Assembly (NCBI GenBank): GCA_019009955.1
Contig: CM032228.1
Coordinates: 207,482,501-207,546,500, forward strand
From: Riptortus pedestris
Lineage: Eukaryota; Arthropoda; Insecta; Hemiptera; Alydidae
Reading direction: 5' to 3'
Length of the DNA: 64,000 bases
The notes below the pieces were generated by a model that was not told the DNA's origin, ran no database searches, and was given only the letters and a program-made list of their open reading frames with translations. This document shows positions 23,806 through 36,650 of the stretch, in pieces. Position numbers and translations under genes: made by a program. Positions within the stretch are counted from its first letter, which is position 1; the number at the start of each line of letters is the position of its first letter.

Positions 23806-24085
23806 AATGTAAGTACCCCATTAGTAAATACCAAATTTATACCATAAGATAATGATTATATATGAATAAAAAACATTCATTTTCTTCAGGAAGTGTAAAA
23901 ATGGAGATAAATTGGTTTTAAACAATGCGAGTGGATAAAGACCTCTATTAATCAAAGTAAAATTTTCATACTTGCAGAGATAATTAATAAATATTCTAAC
24001 CATCTAAATTTAATAATAAACGAGTCAGTGCTTTATTGGTAAAAAAGTTAAGTGATTGGCATTGATTTCTTTAACAAGTAATACA

Positions 24086-24125
<40 letters not shown>

Positions 24126-24602
24126 CCTTTGATATGTTCCTTTGAAATATAATTTCAATATAATTTTTGGAACTTGTCTAGACTACATTTTGGTAAAGAC
24201 TGCTCCTCTTATTCCCAACTCACCTAAAGATGGTGGATGACCCATAGAGTCGCCGATATCGGATGCGAAATAATCAATTTATGTAGAAAGGCAAAATTTT
24301 ATATATCTTTTTTTATTGCGATGGGCTTCTACTTCTTGGCTTGTTTAATTGTACTGACAGTACGAAATTAAATTTCTGTTATTATTACTCCGATCGAAAA
24401 ATGTTTTTTAATCACTCTGTGACTAATGACCAAAGGTGAAATATTCGTAAAACGTTATTTCTGTCGATTAATCAAGTCTACGGCAATTATAACTTTTTTT
24501 CTAATTTTAAATAATATTCGCAGTTAGGCAACCGGTAGACTGGTTGAACGATCCAATCAGTTTTATTGATAATGTGATGTACTTGATCTGTTCTCCTATA
24601 GA
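23806..24602. other. No gene recognised; (TA)n at 24090
   Basis: AT-rich DNA with a TA run at about 24090-24123. No exon is supported before the satellite begins. Confidence 0.45.
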
Positions 24603-27600
24603 TTTTTCTCTAACTTGACTATCTCAAATAAATAATAATTATAATCTAACTTGACTATTGACCAAGGGTTAATATTTTTTTCTAACTTGACTATTGGCTC
24701 AGGGTTATACTTTTTTTCTAACTTGACTATTAATTGAGGGGTTATATATTTCTCTAACTGCACTTTTGACTGAAGGTTAATATTTTTCTCTAACTTGACT
24801 ATTGACTGAGGGTTTATATTTTTCTCTTACTTGACTATTGAGTGAGGGTTTTTCTATTTTTTTCTAACTTGACTATTGACTAAGGGTTTATATTTTTCTC
24901 TTACTTGACTATTGAGCAAGGGTTTTTCTATTTTTTTCTAACTTGACTATTGACTAAGGGTTTATATTTTTCTCTTACTTGACTATTGGGTGAGGGCTTT
25001 TCTATTTTTTTCTAACTTGACTATTGACTAAGGGTTTATATTTTTCTCTTACTTGACTATTGAGTGAGGGTTTTTCTATTTTTCTCTAACTTAATATTGA
25101 CTGAGGGTTTATATATTTCTCTTACTTGACTATTGAGTGAGGGTTTTTCTATTTTTTTCTAACTTGACTATTGACTAAGGGTTTATATTTTTCTCTTACT
25201 TGACTATTGGGTGAGGGTTTTTCTATTTTTTTCTAACTTGAATATTGACTAAGGGTTTATATTTTTCTCTTACTTGACTATTGAGTGAGGGTTTTTCTAT
25301 TTTTTTCTAACTTGAATATTGACTAAGGGTTTATATTTTTCTCTTACTTGACTATTGAGTGAGGGTTTTTCTATTTTTTTCTATCTTAACTATTGACTAA
25401 GGGTTTATATTTTTCTCTTACTTGACTATTGAGTGAGGGTTTTTCTATTTTTTTCTAACTTGAATATTGACTGAGGGTTTATATTTTTCTCTTACTTGAC
25501 TATTGAGTGAGGGTTTTTCTATTTTTCTCTAACTTGAATATTGACTGAGGGTTTATATTTTTCTCTTACTTGAATATTGACTGAGGGTTTTTTCTATTTT
25601 TTTTTTCTAACTTGAATATTGACTGAGGGTTAATATTTTTCTCTTACTTGACTACTGGCTGATAGTTTTTCTATTTTTCTCTAACTTGAATATTGACTGA
25701 GGGTTAATATTTTTCTCTTACTTGACTACTGGCTGATAGTTTTTCTATTTTCTCTAACTTGAATATTGACTGAGGGTTAATATTTTTCTCTTACTTGACT
25801 ACTGGCTGATAGTTTTTCTATTTTTCTCTAACTTGAATATTGACTGAGGGTTTATATTTTTCTCTAACTTGACTATTGACTGAGGGTTTATATTTTTCTC
25901 TAACTTGACTATTGACTGAGGGTTTATATTTTTCTCTTACTTGACTATTGGGTGAGGGTTTTTCTATTTTTTCTAACTTGAATATTGACTGAGGGTTTAT
26001 ATTTTCTCTTACTTGACTATTGAGTGAGGATTTTTCTATTTTTTCTCTAACTTGACTATTGACTGAGGGTTTATATTTTTTCTCTTACTTGACTATTGTA
26101 TGAGGGTTTTTCTATTTTTTTCTAACTGACTATTGACTAATGGTTTATATTTTTCTCTTACTTGACTATTGAGCAAGGGTTTTTCTATTTTTTCTAACTT
26201 GACTATTTGACTAAGGGTTTATATTTTTTCTCTTACTTGACTATTGGGTGAGGGCTTTTCTATTTTTTTCTAACTTGAATATTTGACTGAGGGTTTATAT
26301 TTTTCTCTTACTTGACTATTGAGTGAGGGTTTTATCTATTTTTTTCTAACTTGAATATTGACTGAGGGTTTTTTATTTTTCTCTTACTTGACTATTGAGT
26401 GAGGGTTTATTTCTATTCTTTTCTAACTTGAATATTGGCTGAGGGTTTATAATTTTTCTCTTAACTTGACTATTGAGTGAGGGTTTTTCTATTTTTTTCT
26501 AACTTGAATATTGACTGAGGGTTTATAATTTTTCTCTTACTTGACTATTGAGTGAGGGTTTTTCTATTTTTTTTCTAACTTGAATATTGACTGAGGGTTT
26601 ATATTTTCTCTTACTTGAATATTGAGTGAGGGTTTTTTCTATTTTTTTCTAACTTGACTATTGACTGAGGGTTTATATTTTTCTCTTACTTGACTATTGA
26701 GTGAGGGTTTTTTTAATATTTTTTTTCTAACTTGGAATATTGACTGAGGGTTTATATTTTCTCTTACTTGACTACTGGAGTGAGGGTTTTTCTATTTTTT
26801 TTCTAACTTGAATATTGACTGAGAGTTTAATATTTTTCTCTTTACTTGACTATTGAGTGAGGGTTTTTCTATTTTTCTCTAACTTGAATATTGACTGAGG
26901 GTTAATATTTTTCTCTTACTTGACTACTGGCTGATAGTTTTTCTATTTTCTCTAACTTGAATATTGACTGAGGGTTAATATTTTTCTCTTACTTGACTAT
27001 TGAGTGAGGGTTTTTTCTATTTTTTTCTAACTTGAATATTGACTGAGGGTTTATTTTCTCTTCTTGACTATTGAGTGATAGGGTTTTTCTATTTTTCTCT
27101 AACTTGACTATTGACTGAGGGTTTATATATTTTTCTCTTACTTGACTATTGAGTGAGGGTTTTTCTATTTTTTTTCTAACTTGAATATTGACTGAGGGTT
27201 TAATATTTTCTCTTACTTGACTATTGAGTGAGGGTTTTTCTATATTTTTTTCTAACTTGAATATTGACTGAGAGTTTATATTTTTCTCTAACTTGAATAT
27301 TGACTGAGGGTTTATATTTTTCTCTTACTTGAATATTGACTGAGGGTTTATATTTTTCTCTTACTTGACTATTGAGTGAGGGTTTTTCTATTTTTCTCTA
27401 ACTTGAATATTGACTGAGGGTTTATATTTTTCTCTTACTTGACTACTGGCTGAGTGTTTTTCTATTTTTCTCTAACTTGAATATTGACTGAGGGTTTTTA
27501 TATTTTCTCTTACTTGACTATTGAGTGAGGGTTTTTCTATTTTTTTCTAACTTGACTATTGACTGAGGGTTTATATTTTTCTCTTACTTGACTATTGAGT

Positions 27601-28042
27601 GAGGGTTTTTTCTATTTTTTTCTAACTTGAATATTGACTGAGGGTTTATATTTTCTCTTACTTGACTATTGAGTGAGGGTTTTTCTATTTTTTTTTTTCT
27701 AACTTGAATATTGACTGAGGGTTTATATTTTTCTCTTACTGACTATTGAGTGAGGGTTTTTTCTATTTTTCTTAACTTGACTTTTGTCTGAGAGTTATAT
27801 TTTTCTCTTACTTGACTATTGACTGAGGGTTTATATTTTTCTCTTACTTGACTATTGGGTGAGGGTTTTTCTATTTTTCTCTAACTGGACTTTAACTGAA
27901 GGTTAATATTTTTCTCTAACTTGACTATTGACTGAGGGTTTATATTTTTCTCTTACTTGACTATTGGGTGAGGGTTTTTCTATTTTTCTCTAACTGGACT
28001 TTAACTGAAGGTTAATATTTTTCTCTAACTGTCTATTGACTG
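24603..28042. repeat. 3.4-kb AT-rich satellite with two-part unit
   Basis: About ninety related units of 36-40 bases. Unit A is like acttgactattgactgaggg followed by tttatatttttctctt. Unit B is like acttgactattgagtgaggg followed by tttttctatttttttcta. For most of the array A and B alternate, giving a higher-order unit near 75 bases. A variant (ttgactactggctgatag) clusters at 25640-25810 and recurs near 26920. The left edge (24603-24800) and right edge (27880-28020) have the most diverged units. No reading frame spans it. The strand shown is pyrimidine-rich. Confidence 0.95.
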
Positions 28043-28777
28043 TGAGAATAATAATTGTAGACCCTGTGACATCACCGTTTGGCTTCCTGCATATAGATAA
28101 TCTACTTAATTTATGAAGCTTTGTGTAACTAACTTTATTTTAAAACATTTAGATTTTTCAGTGAATGTGAATATTTTTAACATTTTATAATTGAATTTTC
28201 ATAGCATTTGCACAATTATTGTTGCTTGGACGTCCTTAATAACTCATCTTCTCGATGAAATTGACTAAGATATATAACTGATTTAATAAATAGTCTTAAA
28301 AACCATGAGTATATTGATTCTCAGTATTAATAATCTTTCCTAAGAGTTGTAGTATTAAAGCAAGAAGGGGTACGTCAACACTTCTCAAGATAAAGACAGA
28401 AATAGACACACACACCCTCTACTGCCTCTCGGGCCTTATTGAATATTAGACGCCCAGGACTGCGACTTGGAGAGTACGTGTAATTTTTCGCCTTTAGCAA
28501 CATAAAGGGATTATTTTAGATATCTTTATAAATATTTTAATTAAAGTATTTTAACATATTTCCCTTTCAGGAAATCAATTATAATCAATTATCAATTGTG
28601 TCTGTATTTACTACCGGATTTTTGAAAATTATCTTTGTATGGGTGACTGGAGGGGTAAAACAAAACCCAAGTGTCAATAGCGATCTCCATTTTTAAGTTA
28701 GTTTATTTATTTTGAGTATGTGTCATATGCTTATAGGTAATCGGTTTTTCGATATCAAATTTAAATTTAAATTATTT
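28043..28777. other. No gene recognised
   Basis: Unassigned AT-rich DNA after the satellite. Nothing supported. Confidence 0.5.
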
Positions 28778-28885
28778 ATTAACGTCCACTTTTTGCAACT
28801 AAGGCTGATTGAGGCGGGTTCGCTACAGGTTACCACCCTTTTCTAGCCAATGTGGAACTAAGGATTTTAACTAATGAATTAAAAA
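28778..28885 (-). repeat. SINE tail, minus strand
   Basis: Contains aacgtccactttttgcaact and gttaccacccttttctagcc, the reverse of the type 1 tail. The head is missing. Confidence 0.8.
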
Positions 28886-29194
28886 ACAATATCAATATCA
28901 TTTCTCAGTTTTCTGTTTAATTTACATTCTTATTTTCTTCTTCTCATTATTTCATTTTATTCTTTAGTTATTTTTTGGCCGTTACCGCTCAAACAAATCT
29001 CTGAAATTTATTCGTTTGACACGTCGAAAACGCGTCTCAAACGTTTATGTACAAATTTAAGATCAGTTTCTCCCCAAACGCTGATATCATAAGCTTTTAA
29101 GTACAAATAACGATCAAGTCCTGAGTCAGATCGAAAAAAGGCATAAAACCAATCTCAATGCAAATTTAGGTTTCTAAAAATGCTGTTCATTGCG

Positions 29195-29450
29195 TTTTGT
29201 CTACCTCTGCCTTGGTCTAACCCTAGCCCAACTTGAGTTTAATGCTTTGGTCTTAATTTCACATGACAAGCCTAGAGCGAGTTTGATCCCACCTCGGCAA
29301 ATAGGAATTTATTTAGTGATCATCTCACTAAATAAAATCCTTAGTCCCACCCTGTCGAGAAAATAGTGGTAATTTTTAGATAATCCATCCCCAATAGCCG
29401 TTGTAGCAAAAAAGTGGATGTTAATAAATAATATTAATAATTCTTTTGAT
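29195..29450 (+). repeat. SINE type 1, diverged full-length copy
   Basis: The head is degenerate (ttggtctaaccctagcccaa, agcgagtttgatcccacc). The tail is well kept (aggaatttatttagtgat, ttagataatccatcccc, aaaaaagtggatgttaat). The end is AT-rich and not a pure A run. Confidence 0.7.
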
Positions 29451-30551
29451 CTTTATTTATTTAAAAAAATATTATGTATTTATTTTATTACTTTACTAGA
29501 CGGATTTAGGGACTCTTTCCTAGTTTAGCGATGACGATCAGGACAGTAGATCATTCGAAACCTCTTCCAATACAATACGTCCAGCTCCTAGTGGAAGTGA
29601 GTGCAGTGGCCATCAGGGTTGTTAGATCGATGGAAGTGATTGTAAACGGTGAAAAGACCCAAGGCTTTCAACTTCTAAAAGCACTGTAAAAAAAAACTAT
29701 GTAGAATTAATGAAATATCCTCAGGCATATATTGGTCTTGCAAATAAATAGGGTTAGTCATAAATTACCTATGCCGTAACCCGCACGTCCACCGACATCC
29801 TATATATGTATATAAATTTGAATAGCTCTCATAATCATCATCTTCTATTTAGGTTCCTTTGGCATTAGTCCAAAATCCCATTGTGAGCAGAAGCTCATTA
29901 GCTGGCGCTCTCAAGAAAATCTGTTGAAATTATCGGAACACTGTAAATTACCCAAGATAATTTTAAGTCTCAAGGCTCAACTACTGGATAATGCGGAGGG
30001 ATTTATTATGCTCTTAAGTTTTAAATTAAATTTTGCCATTATCAAGTTTTACAACCTGAAATCGGGGAAACATAGGGGGGGGGATGTTTCTTTTCACGCA
30101 AAGAAGAGATTTAAAATTCATCTTATTCCTATCTCGTAAGGCGTTATTTTAATTTCTCTTTTCTGTTTGTGGGCGACCATTTAAAGTATTTATTGCGTTA
30201 TTAACCACCTGAATGAAGAGTATAATATCAGATGAAAAATTTTGTTCGAAGATAATGCCATGCAATATAACTCGTAACGGAAACTCGAACTTAATAACTC
30301 CCTCCTAGACATTTTTTGTTATAAGTATTCATTCATATTTTATTTTTTGGTTCTTTGGTCTCTAGTACTGGATTGATAACCTTGAGCGAAGAAGGTATTT
30401 TTATTTCAACTTTCCCTTGGATTGTAATACCACCGCTTTCAGCTATTAGTATATATATTAGATTGAGTAATTAAAGCTCTTTTATAAAATTTAAATCAAT
30501 GAAGCTTCAACAAATTAAAAGATAAATCGTTAAAATGCTAACTGTAGTTAT
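29451..30551. other. No gene recognised
   Basis: A 71-codon plus-strand frame at 29924 (with LKAQLLDNAEG) has no recognisable domain. Otherwise nothing is supported. Confidence 0.4.
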
Positions 30552-30585
30552 CATATTTTCTCCAATAGCTATTGGAGAAAATATG
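30552..30585. repeat. Perfect 34-bp palindrome
   Basis: The left arm is catattttctccaatag and the right arm is its exact reverse complement with no spacer. On either strand it would form a 17-bp stem. No further symmetry is seen outside it. Confidence 0.9.
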
Positions 30586-30702
30586 GAATATTTAGTTGCA
30601 ACGTTAAAAAAACATATTTCAAGTGAACATGAGGTTATTGGGAAATGATTTCTGAAAAAAGATGTCTATCAGGTAGTTCTGCAATGTATGTATGGTTGTG
30701 TA

Positions 30703-30750
30703 TACACTCACACACACGCTCGCTCGCTCGCGCGCGCGCGCACACACAAA

Positions 30751-30782
<32 letters not shown>

Positions 30783-31690
30783 TCCACCCACGCACAGCAC
30801 AACACGCACACCCGGTACGCACACACACACACACGCCCAACACACACACGCACACACGCACACACACACACTCACACACACGCACGACACCCACACACAC
30901 ACACACCACTACACACACGCACTGCACGCACACGCACACACACACACATCAGCGCAACTTCACCCACGCACCACACAAACACACAGGCGACAGCATCACC
31001 GGTGCACGCCAGCACCCACACGACACACGCACACAGCCCACCACACACAACCACAAACAAACACACGCCCACTCACACACACACACACCACACCCAATCT
31101 CACCCACGCACACAACCTCACATCACACACAATCCCGCAACTCACCCACGCACTACACACACACACAACGGTTCACTACAACCCACGCACAGTCAACACA
31201 CACATCATAGTAACGCACACCGCATCTCAGTACGCGACACACACACACACAGGTAATTAGCACATCACCCACGCCATGTGCACACACGGGCACTCACCCA
31301 CGCACACACTACACACACACGCAGCTCCACCCACGCACCAACACACACACTCATCCACGTACTACAGGCCCACGCGAAACACACACACACACAGGATTAT
31401 CATCGCCCTGCACCCACGCATACACACACACAACACACACCACATTTTGGCACATCGCACTCATTCAAATCGCACATTTTAACAACACACACAACGGGAC
31501 ACACGCACACACCCACGCACACACGCACTACCCCCCACACCCACGCACACACCACACACAAACGCTGTGTGATAATTTTACAAAAATTAAACACACGCAC
31601 ACCCCATCTCCAAGGCACACACACTTCTAAAACACTACACACGGAAAATAATGCAATTCACCCACGTGACACACACACACACACATCCCA
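30703..31690. repeat. 1-kb CA-rich cryptic repeat
   Basis: Imperfect CA-rich DNA on the plus strand punctuated at least ten times by cacccacgca or close variants (for example at 30785, 30961, 31101, 31143, 31295, 31411). Spacing is irregular (about 25 to 180 bases), so it is not a clean tandem array. The long His/Thr and Cys/Val frames on both strands are artefacts of composition. Confidence 0.9.
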
Positions 31691-32321
31691 CAATATACTT
31701 TGACATACATAATTATGGCACTCCATTGGGCCAAATGTGAAATTACTAAGTTCTTATATGCAGTTACATTTAGCTCTATTGTAATCGGGGGTTGTCATTT
31801 TGTCACAAAGATAGCCAAATGAGCGTAAGTCTGTGTGCCCAATTCGGAGTCTCCTGTAATAATAAACTTCAACTAGCTTCAGTCATGTTGTGGGCACTTC
31901 TTTGTCGAATATAACCATTTAATACATGGTGTTATTAACTACCAAATCAGTTTTTATGTTTATTGATATCTGCAAAATACGATTCCACCTAGAGAAGTCT
32001 GCACAATTTTAAAAAAATGATCGAAACAACATTCAAAAAATATTAACGAGTTCTTTAGAAATGTAATTGTTGTTAGGGCTTGATTTACAATTCCGAACAT
32101 TGATCTATCTCTTTTTGCAGCCTAGAAAATTAAATTGTCTTTCAAATCGTTTTCCGATCTAAACCCACGGGGCCTTGGAATCCACAAATGAAGAATAGAC
32201 GACCCAAATTATTGCTTTTCAATCGTGGACTTACTTAAATTGTAAGATTTGATATACGATTTTTTTTTTTTTACTATCTGTTTTATAGTTAATACATCTT
32301 AGTTTGACCAATAGGCCAACT
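31691..32321. other. No gene recognised
   Basis: Nothing supported before the end of the decayed coding stretch at 32322. Confidence 0.45.
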
Positions 32322-32953
32322 TTACGAGCCCAGTGCTTCATTACATGGAATTTTCTTAAAATGTGTCGAGTGATTCGATTGTAAATGCAGTGATATAAAG
32401 GTCCTTGTAATGAATTGCGAATAGTTCTGATTTTTATCCAAGTATCGATTTATGGTAGAATTTGGTGTCATAAATCGGTGCATGGTAAATAAGTTTTCAT
32501 TTCATTATAAACGAAGCCGGGTCTAGAGAAGGGATAACTCCAGGGTAAATGCTGTACGAACTCCCAGACAGAGTATATAGTATCTATTGGGTGTTTATAT
32601 TTTTGCTCGTAGAACATACGCAAAACATGTAGTTTTAATAAAGAGAATGCAGCTGATGGAATCTTTTAGGGACGATTCTGTTTAAGAGTTTGGACCCGAT
32701 TCCTGTAGTCAATAGTGACATCAGATTTCTCATGAATTACATTGGTCCCATATGTGTGGAGTTGGTCGAATTCATACAAGACAGTTCTGATGGAGATATA
32801 GTAAAAGTTCCCTGTATCTGTTATGTTACTCAGGTCCTGTATTGAGGTTGTACTCAATACGGTTTTGGTGATAATGTGTGGTTTTTGGTCGTATAGATCC
32901 GTGAGAGGTAGATGAGGAGTGGAAAATATACCAGAAATGTCGGGAGATCTCTA
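32322..32953 (-). pseudogene. Unidentified decayed coding stretch
   Basis: On the minus strand one frame is open from an AG at about 32954 through segments such as LTDLYDQKPHIITKTVLS, NFYYISIRTVLYEFDQLH and DYRNRVQTLKQNRP, then a single TAA. It is open again in the same frame through LLKLHVLRMFYEQKYKHP and SVWEFVQHLPWSYPFSRPGF. A one-base shift then continues through MHRFMTPNSTINRYLDKN to a stop at 32322. About 210 codons of protein-like sequence with one stop and one shift point to a recent coding past. I do not recognise the family; a transposon ORF is likelier than a host gene because it is broken. Confidence 0.4.
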
Positions 32954-34639
32954 AACTGTGTCACTAGTTTTTATATGGATAATTGTTTAGCTGTCCAGTT
33001 TTTTTGCCCTTTCTGAATGGTCAAATTGTGGGATTTCCGGTTTCAGCACATCCCTCAAAGCTTATTGCTGGGCTAGACTGCGGAATTTAGCTCCCAATGG
33101 GTAAAAAGAACGTATCCCCAGTTTCATTAATGGCTCAAATTGGACATCTAGTTTGAGCATAAATTATATATGGAAGATATTTGGCTGAGTCCCGAATACA
33201 AAACAATGCATAAACCACTTCAGATGACTCAATAACCATAGCTATGTATCAATGATTACATGGTAAATATCTATCTGCTGCCCCTCTGATTGTATAGCAA
33301 GGTACTAAAGAAATTTAAAGCCTTTCCAGATGCGCGAATAATGAGGTTTTGTTCAATAAAACAAACCTGTCAGTTATGCTGTCGCAGAGACCATAACCTA
33401 GGAATATTAAGCGAGATATGGTTGACTATTATTCTATATAATTTGACGGTGACCAATAACTAAAGAGATGGATGTTTCCCCGGTAAAACTAGTTAAGGAC
33501 ATGCCGCAACGGTTTCTGCACGCGTCCTTGAGTAAAGGAATATAATACTACTATTAACAGACCAAATCAAATGTGTTAAATTCGCAGCCAAAGCGTGACG
33601 GAATCCCCCCCACCTCACTCATAGTAAGAAGTCCGCACAAGTTATTTTACAAAACAATGTTCCATTGCCCGAAACATGGCACAATACAAGAAAATGAATA
33701 ACTGATATAGAATAAATTTTTTTTTCAAAGTCATGATTAACACGTGTAATTCGCCCCCCACACATTAATCATTTAGATTTTGAATAAGAACTAAATAATT
33801 GACAAATATCCTTTTTAAAAATACACGACTGAAACTCTAAAATGGAAAAGACACATAGTTTATTTTCACTCTCCTTCTCCCATAGCATAAAATATCAATT
33901 AAACGTTTATAACTGTCACAGATGTATACCCTAAATTGAAATCATCTATGTTTAGTTATAATAAAATACCAACATTTTAAATTATAATAGTTATACATTC
34001 CTCAAAAGCACAATGAAAACCTTCCGCCTACCACCGAGCAAAAAACAAATGATGCCACGCAAATATAACAGTGATAAGTCCAAGTAAGCAAACGTTCGCC
34101 CTAAAATGTAAAAAACCACTACACGTGACTGATAAATGTGTCTGAAGAAAATTTGAGACAAAAAACCTTATCATAGTTAAAAGTTATTGAATATAACCGA
34201 ATGTTACATAATAAAATCCTAATGTCCGTGACTATAGAATGGTAAAACACCAGGGAACCCTGCATGACTTCAATTCCTGGCCTAATTAATGTAGTGAGGA
34301 ATACTTTCCCAAGCAATCGATGGACGAACGCGATGAATACTGTATATATCAAAATAAAGTAGAAAGAACTGGTTTGAAAAGTGAATTCTGTTTGATATTG
34401 GACCCTTAACGTGAAAAAGTGACATCAGAAATCATACATACATACATATGAAAATGTGTATGCATATAATATACAACAGGTTACTTTGTCAGCTACTTTT
34501 TTTCCTCACTCATAGACAACACAACGAGGGAGTTAATTTATTTGAAAACAAGATCCATTGCCACATAGCATTACAAACAATGCAAGATTACAGTATTAAT
34601 AATATTATTATTATTACAATATATACACGTTAATTCACC
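32954..34639. other. No gene recognised
   Basis: No supported exon, RNA gene or repeat match. Short frames at 34119 (minus) and 34448 (plus) have no domain. Confidence 0.45.
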
Positions 34640-35110
34640 ATCTGAAACACAAAATATAAAAGTTAAAACAAAAATAAAAAAACTTTAATTAAAATATTAC
34701 ATAAGAAAAGAAACAAAATGAAATGGAAAAAAAAAAACCAATTAAAATAAACCTCTGACAACCCTTAAAGATCACATTAAACGATACAATTTCGAGTGTA
34801 CAAAAACATGTTTTACAAAAAATCACAAACCCACACACAAGTCAACAGTAAACCTGAAACTTGTTTAGGCTTGTTATGATTGTTTACCAATAAAAAATAT
34901 CCAACACCTAGCACAAATTGCTACCCCGACGTAACACCCAAAAAATGATCAGAAACCTAACAACACAGGAAGAAAATTGACACGTACAACCTCGGACACC
35001 AAAACAAATTCGCCACCACCACGCCAATAACAATTGCAACCACAAGCAACTCCAAATTGCCCAATCCAAACCACAATTAATACATTTGTCACCAGCACGT
35101 CTAAAAACCG
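34640..35110. other. Strand-skewed segment, A and C rich on plus strand
   Basis: The plus strand is strongly enriched in A and C over about 470 bases (for example caccaccacgccaataaca), so minus-strand frames appear Trp/Cys/Gly-rich. No gene is recognised. Confidence 0.55.
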
Positions 35111-35682
35111 GGGGACTAATAAATGTCATACGCCAAACAATCCCAATTCGGTTGGTTCTCTTTTGGAATGAATCAATTTTCTACCGAGTAGATGAGAAAA
35201 TATGGAGGATATCAACAAGACACAATTATTAACAGCCTTCCGTAAAAATTCCACGCAGGTGATAGTAGTTATATGTGATGTGACACGCGGCACCAATACC
35301 TTCAACACTGAAATCTATAAGATAGGTCAAACTATTTTTTTAAACTTAAATGAAATACCTATCGAAGTCTTGTTAATATTTAAGTCACATAATACAATAA
35401 CGCCAATATGTCACTAAACCTAAATTAAAGTAAATTAGTACATGACAGCAAAATCAAGATTCTCTGTAGAACCTCACTAAAGATGTCGATGAAAGGACGC
35501 ATAAGAGATTAATAACTAGGATTAGTAATGTTATAAAGACAATAAGATCAGAAGTCAACGGTAAACTGAAGCTTAGATTTTCCTCAGGTTTTTTTTTTTT
35601 TTTTTTATGGTTGTATATGGGGAAATAACTTATTTTTACAATTGACAGCATTTGGAATCCAGTCAGATATTTTAAACAATAT

Positions 35683-36650
35683 GAGTAGGGAAATAATTTT
35701 TGCCAGGTACGTGCATTACTAGGAATTAAAATCGGCGCTAAGTCTTGAATATATTGGGAAAGTTTCAAAAATGAAAAAAAATTGGTGTGTCATACTTTTT
35801 TTGCCCGCACAAAAGTTTCACCAAATGACATTAAAGGGTTATCTTTGAGCGCAGCATTCGAAATCTACTATCTTCTAAGGGGATGGTTAGTACTAATATT
35901 GGGTATGTTCCAGCCAAGTGAATTATAAACAATTACTGGCTTTGTAATGGAAAAGCTATTCGTAATATTAAGATTCAAGACTGTTTTAACGTACTAAAAT
36001 GAAGGGAACCAATTCGTTTTACGTAATTTAGTAGGTTTTATGTCAGAATGGCTTACCTTAATATCAAACTACTTTTAAAGTAATGAAACAGAAAACGCTC
36101 TGGCTATTTTATTCTTTTTCGCAAAAAGATTAAGGGAGGTAAAATTTGAGAGCTAAAAAACATTTTATACTAATTATCGAATAAACTAAATCGAGAGAGA
36201 AATAATTTTCCAGTACGGTGCCCTACTGGGAAATAAAAACCCTTGGCTAGAATTAATGTTTAAGTTTCAAAATACGTTTTGAGAGGTTATTCTTTGGCCG
36301 TAAATACCGAAATTAATATTATGCATCCCCAATCACAAAAAATTTTTTATATGGGGGTTAATCCTTGGTGGTGGGGAAAGTCCATAGTTGTACGTATCTT
36401 TCAATATGTGAAGTTTAATATTCGCAAAATGAAGTAAAAACAATTCTCTTTTTGGATTTCAAAATTTTGACTCAGAATTTTCGATTGTCTGAGAAAACTT
36501 CTTCATTGGTGTCAGAATGAATATTAAACATTTAATTAATGAAACATTAACTTTGGCTATTTTATTCTTTTTCAATATTAACTGGAGTAAATTTGAAGCT
36601 AAAAATAACATAAATCATATCAGTACAATTATCCAAACAACACTGAAAAA
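35683..36650. repeat. Diverged tandem duplication, about 510-bp unit
   Basis: Unit 1 starts near gggaaataatttttgccagg (35688) and unit 2 near agaaataattttccagtacg (36198). Matching blocks recur in the same order: ctaggaattaaaa against ctgggaaataaaa, the rise after gttatctttg against gttattctttgg, and ggctattttattctttttcg (36098) against ggctattttattctttttca (36557). No coding frame is shared. Confidence 0.6.

Noticed and set aside
24603..28042. CRISPR-like array
   Set aside because: The units are contiguous and nearly all repeat, with no unique spacers of constant length; it is a satellite.
30619..31703. Histidine-rich and cysteine-rich proteins up to 203 codons
   Set aside because: All overlap the CA-rich repeat and exist in several frames on both strands at once.
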